From Nematostella vectensis (lineage: Eukaryota; Cnidaria; Anthozoa; Actiniaria; Edwardsiidae), in NCBI RefSeq assembly GCF_932526225.1, contig NC_064047.1, positions 10,155,494 through 10,219,493 of the forward strand: a DNA stretch of 64,000 nucleotides, written 5' to 3'. Made by a program: the position numbers and the translations under genes. Position 1 is the stretch's first letter. Each line of letters begins with the position of its first letter. This document shows, piece after piece, positions 34,001 to 44,602 of the stretch. The notes below the pieces were generated by a model. That model was not told the DNA's origin. It searched no databases and was given only the letters and a program-made list of their open reading frames with translations.

Positions 34001-37000
34001 CACTGGATCAGTTATAAGCCGTCTATCCTACCATTATCCACCCCCCATTTTGAGATCCCGGATCCACCCCTGATATTTGCCAATGGAGAGTGGTGCCCTG
34101 TGTTTGAATTGCAACTAGAGTGCTTCCTGTTCTGATGCAAAAAGATGGAATCAATTATGAGAACATATCATTGATGGCAGCAGGTGGCGTCATGGAGACA
34201 GCTACTGTATGCACAAAGTGTACAAAACGTGCTTGGACAAATAAATGTTGAAATAGAGTGAAGACTTTTGAATGAAGTTTGTGTGATGGCAGATTAAAAA
34301 AATTGTGCATTTTTGTTGTTTATTAAAAGTTTGTTGTGTTTATACATTCTCATAGGAAAATTTAAAAATACAGCGAACCTCCATATAACAGACATCATTG
34401 GGGCTGAAAAATGTGTCAGTACTGGATGTTTTTACTAGTTTGTAATTTTTTTTTAGTTTGACCAAATAATGTGAAAAAGAAAGGTCTATGGAAAGTCTCT
34501 TTGACTGTAGCTGTTGTACTTTTTATGGAAATCTGTTGAATAGAAGTTCAACTGTGTGTATGTCTGGTCTCGTATTCTTATATTAGCACTGCCTGTTGCA
34601 CAACTGTGACTTGTTTGTTTTGATACTCTTTCTTTCCTTTAATTATTTCAAATAGAGAGCATTTTACCGGTTTCCTGGTCGCTGGGGACAATGGCAAGAT
34701 TGATTTTCAGACCTTCAGAGATCGAGTAAAAATGGTGAGATGGTGTATGCATTCATGTTTTTTTTGTCTTCTTTTGAACAAAAGAAAAGAGAAATAATGA
34801 AACATGTACATGGGCAGATCTTGCGGTGCCCCTCTCCTCTCCCAACCTTTATTCCCAGGAATTTGACTTAGAAATATAAGAAAATCCAGGGTAGAACAAA
34901 TTATCCTAATTTAAATCCAAATAATTGGTGAAGGGGATAATTTTTACCCTCCTCAACAACTCCCATCCCTTTTGAGGGGAAAATTCCTTGTACTCTTTGT
35001 ATCCTTGACACCCATAATCATTCAATTTGTGCACATCTTTTGTCCCTGTCAGCCTTTCTTGACGTCTAACAATCCTTATGGACTCAACCAGAGTCGAGTA
35101 CCAGATTTTGGGGCACCAATTCTTATGGAAACTAACTTTTACTTTGTTTTAGTTTTAAAAATAAAAAAAATATATACAATTATGTTACAGATAAAAAGAA
35201 ATTTAATGAAGAAACTGTAAACTACAGTAAATTGTATTGTATCGTATCGTATTTACCATACCTGTGTTTGTAGGATGAAGTTATGATGGGGGACGGGAAG
35301 TACAAGTGGAATAAGCAATTTGAAGACACTACAAAGCAGGTGTGTTCCAGCTACTATATGTACAGTAAGATATTTCAGAGAAAGACAGTGGAGCTTTGGG
35401 TATATTCCGAAGGATGATTTGATAGGGTGTCAACTCTTTTTCTTTATTGGAGTGCACCTTTATTTTGTAGATCCAAATTACAGATAATTAGGTTAGGATA
35501 ATGCATGAGGCGGGCAGACAGGCAAGGTGTCTGTTTCTGCGTTGTGTGAACAAGGATATAAATAAACTGAACCAAAGAGGGCTTTTTATACTACCGCACA
35601 ATACCGAGTGACTCAAAGCATCCATTTCCATCGGCTAATTCAAGCAAGTAACTGAGAAACTTTCGATAAAATGCCATTAATAAAGTATCAGACTTCAATC
35701 GTGGATGGTTATTTTGAATGGTTATTTTGAATATTTGCAAATGAACCACTGTAGTTTCAATTCTAAACAATTACAAAGGAGTGGTTGATCGAGATTCTGT
35801 AAGGTTCAAAGTTTTATTATGTCTAATAAGCTGGCTGAAACTTTATGGCTGAATCTTCAGTGACCTGACAAAAAAGAATATTTTCAAACCTGTGTTGATT
35901 CACATAAGAATACGTAACACGCTACTGGCATGTCCACGAAGCATGAAAAGCGTCACGGTAACGTGACGCGTCAGGTCAAGGAGTGTGTTACATGATAAGT
36001 GATGTAATGTGACGAGGAGGTTACGTGACGCGTTAGGTCAAGAAGTGTTACATGATAAGTGATGTAATGTTACGAGGAGGTGACGTTACACGTCAGGTCA
36101 AGGAGTGTTACATTAAAAGTGAGGAGGTGTGTTTGACGTGACCGTTGCATGATACTCAATCGTTTCGTTTTTCCCCATTCAGATTTTTGAGACGTTAGAT
36201 ATGGATGGAGACGCTTTCCTCTCAGACCAAGACCTCAAAGCTGTTGAGGCCAAGGCAGACGAGGTAGTATTGCCATCGTCCGTCTTAGCGTGAGAGGATG
36301 TAGGGGCAGGGGTGTGTCTAGAGAACAACGCAGGGTGGGGAACAGAATAGGACGCAGGGGTGTAACTAGAGAACAACGCAGGGTTGGCTCCAGGATAGGA
36401 CGCAGGGGTGTGTCTAGAGAACAACGCAGGGTGGGGTACAGAATAGGATGCAGGGGTGTGTCTAGAGAACAACGCAGGGTGGGGTACAGAATAGGATGCA
36501 GGGGTGTGTCTAGAGAACAACGCAGGGTTGGGTATGGAATAGGACGCAGGGGTGTGTCTAGAGAACAACGCAGGGTTGGGTACAGAATAGGACGCAGGGG
36601 TGTGTCTAGAGAACAACGCAGGGTTGGGTATGGAATAGGACGCAGGGGTGTGTCTAGAGAACAACGCAGGGTGGGGTACAGAATAGGATGCAGGGGTGTG
36701 TCTAGAGAACAACGCAGGGTTGGGTATGGAATAGGACGCAGGGGTGTGTCTAGAGAACAACGCAGGGTGGGGTACAGAATAGGATGCAGGGGTGTGTCTA
36801 GAGAACAACGCAGGGTGGGATACAGAATAGGATGCAGGGGTGTGTCTAGAGAACAACGCAGGGTGGGGTATGGAATAGGACGCAGGGGTGTGTCTAGAGA
36901 ACAACGCAGGGTGGGGAATAGAATAAGACGCAGGGGCGTGTCTAGAGAACAACGCAGGGTGGGGTACAGAATAGGACACAGGGGTGTGTCTAGAGAACAA

Positions 37001-40000
37001 CGCAGGGTGGGGTATGGAATAGGACGCAGGGGTGTGTCTAGAGAACAACGCAGGGTGGGGTACAGAATAGGACGCAGGGGTGTGTCTAGAGAACAACGCG
37101 GGGTGGGGTACAGAATAGGACGCAGGGATGTGTCTAGAGAACAACGCAGGGTGGGGTACAGAATAGGACGCAGGGGTGTGTCTAGAGAACAACGCGGGGT
37201 TGGGTACAGAATAGGACGCAGGGGTGTGTCTAGAGAACAACGCAGGGTGGGGTACAGAATAGGATGCAGGGGTGTGTCTAGAGAACAACGCAGGGTGGGG
37301 TATGGAATAGGACGCAGGGGTGTGTCTAGAGAACAACGCAGGGTGGGGAACAGAATAGGACGCAGGGGTGTGTCTAGAGAACAACGCAGGGTGGGGTACA
37401 GAATAGGATGCAGGGGTGTGTCTAGAGAACGACGCAGGGTGGGGTACAGAATAGGACGCGGGGGTGTGTCTAGAGAACAACGCAGGGTGGGGTACAGAAT
37501 AGGATGCAGGGGTGTGTCTAGAAAACAACGCAGGGTGGGGTACAGAATAGGACGCAGGGGTGTGTCTAGAGAACAACGCAGGGTGGGGTACAGAATAGGA
37601 CGCAGGGGTGTGTCTAGAGAACAACGCAGGGTGGGGTACAGAATAGGATGCAGGGGTGTGTCTAGAGAACAACGCAGGGTGGGGTATGGAATAGGACGCA
37701 GGGGTGTGTCTAGAGAACAACGCAGGGTGGGGTACAGAATAGGATGCAGGGGTGTGTCTAGAGAACAACGCAGGGTTGGGTATGAAATAGGACGCAGGGG
37801 TGTGTCTAGAGAACAACGCAGGGTGGGGTACAGAATAGGACGCAGGGGTGTGTCTAGAGAACAACGCAGGGTGGGGTATGGAATAGGACGCAGGGGTGTG
37901 TCTAGAGAACAACGCAGGGTGGGATACAGAATAGGACGCAGGGGTGTGTCTAGAGAACAACGCAGGGTGGGGTATGGAATAGGACGCAGGGGTGTGTCTA
38001 GAGAACAATGCAGGGTGGGGTATGGAATAGGACGCAGGGGTGTGTCTAGAGAACAACGCAGGGTTGGGTATGGAATAGGACGCAGGGGTGTGTCTAGAGA
38101 ACAACGCAGGGTGGGGTACAGAATAGGATGCAGGGGTGTGTCTAGAGAACAACGCAGGGTGGGATACAGAATAGGACGCAGGGGTGTGTCTAGAGAACAA
38201 CGCAGGGTGGGGTACAGAATAGGACGCAGGGGTGTGTCTAGAGAACAACGCAGGGTTGGGTATGGAATAGGACGCAGGGGTGTGTCTAGAGAACAACGCA
38301 GGGTTGGGTATGGAATAGGACGCAGGGGTGTGTCTAGAGAACAACGCGGGGTGGGGTACAGAATAGGACGCAGGGGTGTGTCTAGAGAACAACGCAGGGT
38401 GGGGTATGGAATAGGACGCAGGGGTGTGTCTAGAGAACAACGCAGGGTGGGATACAGAATAGGACGCAGGGGTGTGTCTAGAGAACAACGCAGGGTGGGG
38501 TACAGAATAGGATGCAGGGGTGTGTCTAGAGAACAACGCAGGGTGGGGTATGGAATAGGACGCAGGGGTGTGTCTAGAGAACAACGCAGGGTGGGGTACA
38601 GAATAGGACGCAGGGGTGTGTCTAGAGAACAACGCAGGGTGGGATACAGAATAGGACGCAGGGGTGTGTCTAGAGAACAACGCAGGGTGGGGTACAGAAT
38701 AGGATGCAGGGTTGTGTCTAGAGAACAACGCAGGGTGGGGTACAGAATAGGACGCGGGGGCGTGTCTAGAGAACAACGCAGGGTGGGGTACAGAATAGGA
38801 CGCAGGGGTGTGTCTAGAGAACAACGCAGGGTGGGGTACAGAATAGGACGCGGGGGCGTGTCTAGAGAACAACGCAGGGTGGGGTACAGAATAGGATGCA
38901 GGGGTGTGTCTAGAAAACAACGCGGGGTTGGGTACAGAATAGGACGCAGGTGTGTGTCTAGAGAACAACGCAGGGTTGGGTATGGAATAGGACGCAGGGG
39001 TGTGTCTAGAGAACAACGCAGGGTGGGGTATGGAATAGGACGCAGGGGTGTGTCTAGAGAACAACGCAGGATGGGGTGCAGAATAGGACGCAGGGATGTG
39101 TCTAGAGAACAACGCAGGGTGGGGTATGGAATAGGACGCAGGGGTGTGTCTAGAGAACAACGCAGGGTTGGGTATGGAATAGGACGCAGGGGTGTGTCTA
39201 GAGAACAACGCAGGGTGGGGAACAGAATAGGACGCAGGGGTGTGTCTAGAGAACAACGCAGGGTTGGGTATGGAATAGGACGCAGGGGTGTGTCTAGAGA
39301 ACAACGCAGGGTGGGGAACAGAATAGGACGCAGGGGTGTGTCTAGAAAACGACGCGGGGTAGGGTGCAGAGCAGTGGTTCACTAACTTCACGGAACGGTT
39401 AATCTTAAAGTATAATTCTTAGTTCCAATATTAGGCTACTTGACCCATTTCGAAAATATTGCTATCCAAATACACGGTAATCACTTCCGAAAGCCACAAA
39501 TTCTGGCTTTTAAAACTTAGAATTTCGTGAAAAAGACTTCTCGATGCAGAAATCACTGAACAGACCATAAGCGGTAACTCGACAGTTTTAGAATTAACCC
39601 CTCTTCCCATTTCACCCATCTCTTCGCCAACTTTTGACGTCTGAAAGTTTGTCTTAAAACTCTTAAAACTGTTCAATGATAATTCGCGGAAAGTCTTGGG
39701 CCAGGGATGTTAGGGAGGCTTATATTTTGGGCCGTGTAAAAGAAAGTATTCTAGAGGGCTTGGGAAAATGGCTATAACACAAGACATCTCTGATGTCTCA
39801 AGTGACTAAAATTTGGGGGTTTGGGAAAATGGCCATTAGGCATCTCCCCAGGACTGACGCACAAGCAATATTCCACGTAGTTGACTCTCTTTTGGCCGTG
39901 CCTTATCCTGGCATTGTCATGATTCTGAAGCCAATGTCTTGTTGCGTTCAAGGTTACCAAGAAGCTTGAAAACCTGGCCGCCGTGATTGAAGACTTGATT

Positions 40001-40423
40001 GAAGACCAAAACGAGGAAGCGAGAGAGCGCGAGGAAAAGGGAACCGCTGAAGGGGATGAGCCTTCAGAAGAAGAAACCGCTGGAGGGGATGAGCCCGCAG
40101 AGGAAGAAGCCGCTGAAGGGGATGAGCCCACAGAAGAGGAAGCCGCTGAAGGGGATGAGCCCACAGAAGAAGAAACCGCTAAAGAGGATGATCCCACAGA
40201 AGAGGAAACCGCTGAAGGGGATGAGCCCACAGAAGAAGAAACCGCTAAAGCGGATGAGCCCACAGAAGAGGAAACCGCTGAAGGGGATGAGCCCACAGAA
40301 GAACAAACCGCTAAAGGGGATGAGCCCACAGAAGAAAAAACCGCTGAAGGAAATGAGCTCACAGAAAAGGAAACCGCTAAGGGAGATGAGCCCGTCGCAG
40401 ACACATTTAAAGATGAGCTCTAG
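28063..40423 (+). CDS. ER-luminal JmjC-domain protein with EF-hand and KDEL (ten exons)
   Basis: Exons with GT/AG borders and consistent phase: 28063-28490, 29618-29684, 30271-30393, 32661-32710, 33236-33328, 33628-33807, 34656-34734, 35274-35339, 36183-36263, 39953-40423; 545 residues in all. I chose ATG 28063 because it begins a signal peptide (FAKLLHLVFIRFIFVECCLA). The JmjC/cupin core has the iron ligands HND (His179, Asp181) and, later, EPGDCLFIP and WYHQVRSH (His256), so a 2-oxoglutarate/Fe(II) oxygenase fold with intact ligands is likely. Residues 368-379 form an EF-hand loop (DMDGDAFLSDQD), and GDNGKIDFQTF may be a partner. The last exon is an acidic 11-residue repeat tail ending KDEL, the ER-retrieval signal. 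JMJD8 is a known ER-luminal JmjC protein, but the tail and EF-hand differ, so I give no symbol. Substrate unknown. Confidence 0.85.
30500..32575. repeat. 24/28-bp minisatellite in the third JmjC intron
   Basis: Unit CATACCTTGTGTACCCCCCTGTGT (24 bp in two blocks), with a 28-bp variant carrying an extra CATA, repeated about 80 times over 2.1 kb. Small point variants (TTTGTC, GTGCC, TACTCCCC) recur in the same order over longer stretches (for example 31330-31500 and 31500-31670), showing higher-order duplication. It lies between exons 3 and 4. All three plus frames stay open for about 700 codons because no unit contains a stop; I do not call a protein. Confidence 0.95.
35955..36125. repeat. Three copies of a roughly 62-bp repeat before exon 9 of the JmjC gene
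   Basis: Each copy contains GTGACGCGTCAGGTCAAG-like sequence, GTGTTACATGATAAGTGATG and ACGAGGAGGT. Copies differ by small changes. The array ends about 60 bp upstream of the exon 9 acceptor. Confidence 0.85.
36300..39375. repeat. 48-bp minisatellite in the last JmjC intron, about 64 copies
   Basis: Unit GGTGTGTCTAGAGAACAACG followed by CAGGGTGGGGTACAGAATAGGACGCAGG-like sequence, 48 bp. Variable sites (GTACAG/GTATGG/GGAACAG, GACGC/GATGC) give a mosaic of unit types. The array starts about 40 bp after the exon 9 donor. Since 48 is divisible by three and no unit type has a stop, the array is open on both strands (about 1030 codons plus, 1070 minus). Confidence 0.96.
40050..40400 (+). repeat. 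Coding 33-bp repeat (acidic 11-residue units) in the JmjC last exon
   Basis: About ten units of the form GDEPTEEETAE/K, encoded by near-identical 33-bp DNA units such as GGGGATGAGCCCACAGAAGA. The reading frame is kept and the last units are more divergent. This is the acidic tail of the JmjC protein, and its copy number is likely to vary between alleles. Confidence 0.9.
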
Positions 40424-41572
40424 CAACTCTAGCAATGTTATTCCGCTCACTCCCCCTCTAAGGGTAATTATGGTCATAATAGTTTGGTAACATAATAATT
40501 GTATAGTTTCATGATGTTTATAATGCTATTAAGATGCATAATTTTTATTTAATTCTGTAACAATTTTGGAAGTTTTCCAAAGACATTAAAACATCCTGTA
40601 TTTGATGCTGTGGGACCAATTCCAGTTGTGATGACTGCATGATTGACGTTTTGTCTAGCATAGGCCTTGCGGACACTTCGGACGTTACCCTTCGGTTCTT
40701 GGTGTCCATCTGAGTATGGGATACTTATCTCGGAATGAAAATTATTCTGGTAATGTAAATGCCCTAAAATTTATTAATTCGACGAACAGGACTTTCATTC
40801 AAGAAATTTAAACAAAAAGTGATTAAAGTATTCCAGTAACAGCAAAAGAAAATCACGTTAACATTTTAAATATTGATTGATAAGCCCCCGTCTTTTGCTG
40901 GAAAACCCTCCGCGCACTAACATTTTCGAAAAAGTAAGCTAAACAAAAATTTTGTGTGACAAACAATGGCTTTATTCTGTAAGCTGTGGACTTATGTTTT
41001 GGAAGGCGAAGCTGTTCGGCCCAATTTAAATGTACCGATTTGGCGTGCCTCAGTGAAGAGAAAAATCACGCTAAAACCCATCGTCGAAATTATATCGCAC
41101 CAGAAGTTGCTACCAAAAAAACATTCACAATATCGAGTTGAAGTTACGTGGTGCATAGCAACGCATAATACATGCATCTAAGTTATTATTAAAATAACCT
41201 TAGAAACACCTTTTCCATCGAAAAATGTTTTAGAAAAACACAAGCCCTATTGTTAGGATGCAAGTTGTTATTCTGCATTTAATAAATATATGGATATTAT
41301 TATGGGATAAAATTTAAATTACAATGGATAACAATTTTTAATATATTATATTTTCCTTGGGGAAACTTCTTACCAGTAAACAAACAAAATTCCCCCTAAA
41401 TAAATTGCCGATCTCATGCAAATTGAAACATTTGATACATCGAAATACTTATTTACGAATTTCATTGTTCAGAAGCTTTAATATCAAAATAAGATTTTGA
41501 TTTTCTATCGAAGTTGAGCAAAACCTTTGTAAGTTGTTTTCAAACCGTTGTGTGATTTGGTTTGTAAATCTG
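40424..41572. other. 3' flank of the JmjC gene, no other gene seen
   Basis: An ATTAAA near 40587 is the best polyadenylation-signal candidate for the JmjC transcript. A 71-codon plus frame at 40966-41181 has no recognisable domain. The remainder is AT-rich. Confidence 0.4.
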
Positions 41573-41917
41573 TCAAACTGCAGAAATTTCTTGTTCCTCT
41601 TGCTCTCTGAATTTGACAATAATTTCCAACATGTCCATTATTTTGTCAGGGTGAACATTTAAGCGAATTAGTTCCAGTACGTTCTCTAGAACATCCCTAT
41701 CCATTCCAACTCCGCCGAGATTAGCAAGCTGATGAAGATTCTCATCGATTTCGACTTCTTCGTCTGCCTCAATTCGAGCGCTTTCAGTCGTAAAAGCTGT
41801 AAGATTCAACTTTAAGGTCCTTGCTTCTGCTTTGAGCGTTTTTAACTTGTCAACTTTGTTCTCTCTTTGAGCTGAAGTATCGTCTTTTTTCTTCTGTCCC
41901 ATCTCAGGAGAATTCAT
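41573..41917 (-). CDS. MOZART2-like small protein
   Basis: A 114-codon intronless frame from ATG 41917. The N-terminal half is charged and coiled-coil-like (KVDKLKTLKAEARTLKLNL). The C-terminal half (about 62-103) reads LHQLANLGGVGMD, then VLENVLELIRLNVHPDKIMDML. That follows the pattern of MOZART2 (MZT2) proteins, small helical subunits of gamma-tubulin complexes: an LxxLA segment, a Gly-Gly-x-Gly turn, then a helix with LxxLNVxPxxxxxML. If right, it acts at microtubule-organising centres. The N-terminal extension is longer than I expect for the family, and the match rests on pattern memory, so another small helical protein remains possible. Confidence 0.55.
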   Translation of the reverse strand: MNSPEMGQKKKDDTSAQRENKVDKLKTLKAEARTLKLNLTAFTTESARIEADEEVEIDENLHQLANLGGVGMDRDVLENVLELIRLNVHPDKIMDMLEIIVKFREQEEQEISAV

Positions 41918-43846
41918 CGCGTTAAATTGTTACCGGACCTCTTCAAAACAAACAACGATCTTTAAGTGTGAATATGAATAAAAGTCCTGCATTCAATTAG
42001 AAATTGGATCATTCAATTCGTAATGGCGATAACTACCACGTTGCTTGGCTACAGTTACGCGAAATGTCCCTACATCTATAGCGTTTTAGTTCTTGCTCTG
42101 AAATTAGCGAAATAGTCGAAATATTTCTTTAGTTCTAGAGTTGTTTGCATTGTTCGTAGACAGGTTGATCTGTCAGAAACAAACCAAAACTAATCCAAAA
42201 TAGGATGGTAAATATTTAATGTTTGCATTGGAGATAAAAAGATCTAAGGGGGAATCGTTTTTGGCTCACAATTGTGACACGATTCTTTATTTTCTTCGAA
42301 AATTTAGCCAATGTTTTTAAATGTCTTAGCAGACGGGATTCGCCAGAGACGAATTCTGAGCCCAGGTTCTAAGCATTCAAATGTGGAAGAGTGCGAGGGA
42401 GTCTAGGGGCGAATCTTTTTTTTTTCTTCTTCTTATTGAAGAAAGGTTTGGATACCTGTTTTCATGAACAGGTATTTAGGTAGCCGTGTCTGAAACTGGA
42501 TATTTTTTTTTAATATAAAAGAGTATAAAGATAGGAGACTTAATGCAATGAACAACAGCAACTCGAATTTTGGAAAGAAAAAGAAACGGAGAAAGAATGA
42601 AGAGATGAGAAAAATGGGAGAAAAAGGAAATAAAATAAGAATGATGTTGGCGGAAGAAAAAGAAAAAGAAGGTTGGGAAGAAAGAATGATGAACTTAAAA
42701 TTTGTAAAAGAAAAAGAATTAAAATAAACAAGAGGAAAACAAGTAATTAAATGAAAGGATAGGAGACGTTTAGAGTAGAAAATCAAGATGGAAATAAGAT
42801 AAAAGATAAAATAAAAGCTTTAAAAATACAGTTAAAAGATAGTAAAATAAAAAGATATCCGAGAGAATTTTGAAATAAGATTGAAAAGAAATGTAGAGAG
42901 AATGACAAGAAAAAAACCTTGGAAATGGAGTTGACAGAAATGATCATGAAAGGAGAACGAAAGAGATATCGTTAAAGAGAAAAATACTTCGATCAAGTCA
43001 AACAATTGTTAATAACAAGCTCTCTACACTGTCAAGATGACCGCGTTGCACCGCATGTATCCGAGCGCTAGAAGACTTCTATCAAGATCCTTTTCACGTC
43101 ATTACCTATCAGCCACCATCATTCAGACTTGAGCCTCGCCAAACCCTCCAATCAGCGCTTTGAAAGCTGTTCGCGTTTCACCGATAAACATCAGCGATTT
43201 GATTTCTTCACCATAGCTCTGGGAGTGGGTTTGTTGATTTCGAGTTCCTTTGCTTTGAATATTTAGCGGATTTCTTAACAGTTTTCCCCTTCATAAATGC
43301 ATAAACTGGCGTGCTGCTGGGATATTTTGTTAACTTGATTGCGATATTGTGTGATATTAATTGAATTATGCGAGGTTTTGTGTGTGTTTTGTTCAATGAC
43401 AGGTGTGGAAGGTATCGAATCTCTTGCATTATGAACTTAACCAAAAAGTCATTACTTAGATCGCCATTCAAGGTTTATTTCTTTTCTTTGACGGTTTATC
43501 TTTGGCTTCCCCTAATTACGCCTAATTGTCTCATTATTAACAACTTCTAAATACCTAAAATGACTACCTCTAGTATCCTTTTTCACAAAGGAAAATACTG
43601 CTATTTACAATAAGCGACAAACACCAAAAGATCTCTATGCCACTTTAGCGATTGTGCATAATAATCAAAAGCCGAATTGTTCTGTAAATATTCAAAAGAA
43701 AATCTCTAAGATTCACTTTATGCATCTGATTCCTTACTGCGGGTTTTACATTAATATAATTAGCACAAAATCTCTATGTTTCTACATATACATTGATATT
43801 TTACAAAACGCGTTTTACGGAAGTGCACGCGGGGCGTATTTGGTCC
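41918..43846. other. Intergenic, with a polypurine tract
   Basis: About 42560-42990 is strongly purine-rich on the plus strand (GAAAAAGAAAAAGAA-type sequence). The minus frames there (117 and 63 codons, Phe/Ser/Leu-rich) are products of this composition. No gene seen elsewhere in the stretch. The part near 43847 is the 3' flank of the POU gene. Confidence 0.5.
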
Positions 43847-44602
43847 TTACTCGGTTTTAAATCCCATAAAATTGTGAATGTTCAAGGATGTTTTCACGCG
43901 TTTTTCGCGCTGCCTTCTATTGCAGAACCACACACGGACGACTTCTTTATCGAGGCGAAGCCCGTCCGCAATTCGCACAATCTCGGGGGAAGACGGTTTC
44001 GTTTGCTTCATGAAGTGATTTTCAAGCGCTTCCTTGGCGGCAAGTCCGATTGTGGTGCGTCTCTTTCGTCTTCGTTCCGCGCCAAACTTCTCACCGCATG
44101 CCCCACCACTGCGCTCTGCTTCTTCTAACCAGCGCGCCAAGATCGGCTTCAACTTACACGCGTTTTTGAAACTCAACTGCAAATTCTCAAAGCGGCAAAT
44201 TGTAGTTTGACTGAAGTCCGTGCCGTGCACGGCAGCCAGCGCGGCGCCAACGTTCGTCTGGGTGAACCCAAGCTTAATCCGTCGTAGTTTGAACTGCGTT
44301 GCAAACTCTTCCAACTCCCGAAGCTTTGAGGGATCGACCCCGAAATCGAGAGGTAACGGGGGCACGGGTGGTCCTCGCTGGTCGTGACTAAGGATAGGAG
44401 TAATTGAATTCACGGAGTTCAGCCCGAATGCTGAGCTTACGTTCACGTTCATTAGTCGCGGTTCCATTTTGCCCATGTGCGTGGCGCTAGGCATTTGTGG
44501 CGGCTGTGGCCCGTACATAGACATGGCTTCGTGGTTTGGTGTTTGATACGGCTGGTAAGAGCCCTCGTTTGGATAGGAGACAGCGCATGCCATTCGCATC
44601 AT
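43847..44602 (-). CDS. POU1F1: POU class 1 (Pit-1-type) homeodomain transcription factor
   Basis: A 251-codon frame from ATG 44602. Residues about 90-163 form a POU-specific domain ([54 protein letters not shown]). A short basic linker follows (RRRKRRTT). A homeodomain comes next, with recognition helix [17 protein letters not shown] (221-237). The exact [13 protein letters not shown] wording and the RVKTSL end are typical of class I (Pit-1). It would bind octamer-like DNA in the nucleus and act in neuroendocrine/sensory cell differentiation, as described for Pit-1 relatives. The N-terminal about 85 residues are Pro/Met/Ser-rich and unstructured. The domain is not split by introns here, though an upstream 5' exon cannot be excluded. 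Confidence 0.93.
   Translation of the reverse strand: MMRMACAVSYPNEGSYQPYQTPNHEAMSMYGPQPPQMPSATHMGKMEPRLMNVNVSSAFGLNSVNSITPILSHDQRGPPVPPLPLDFGVDPSKLRELEEFATQFKLRRIKLGFTQTNVGAALAAVHGTDFSQTTICRFENLQLSFKNACKLKPILARWLEEAERSGGACGEKFGAERRRKRRTTIGLAAKEALENHFMKQTKPSSPEIVRIADGLRLDKEVVRVWFCNRRQREKRVKTSLNIHNFMGFKTE

Noticed and set aside
36179-39391. 1070-codon minus frame resembling a repetitive secreted protein
   Set aside because: It covers the antisense of exon 9 and a 48-bp intronic array, has no signal peptide and is equally open on the other strand. Kept only as a finding to test.
42433-42786. 117-codon Phe/Ser-rich minus frame
   Set aside because: Antisense of a polypurine tract; no complexity beyond it.
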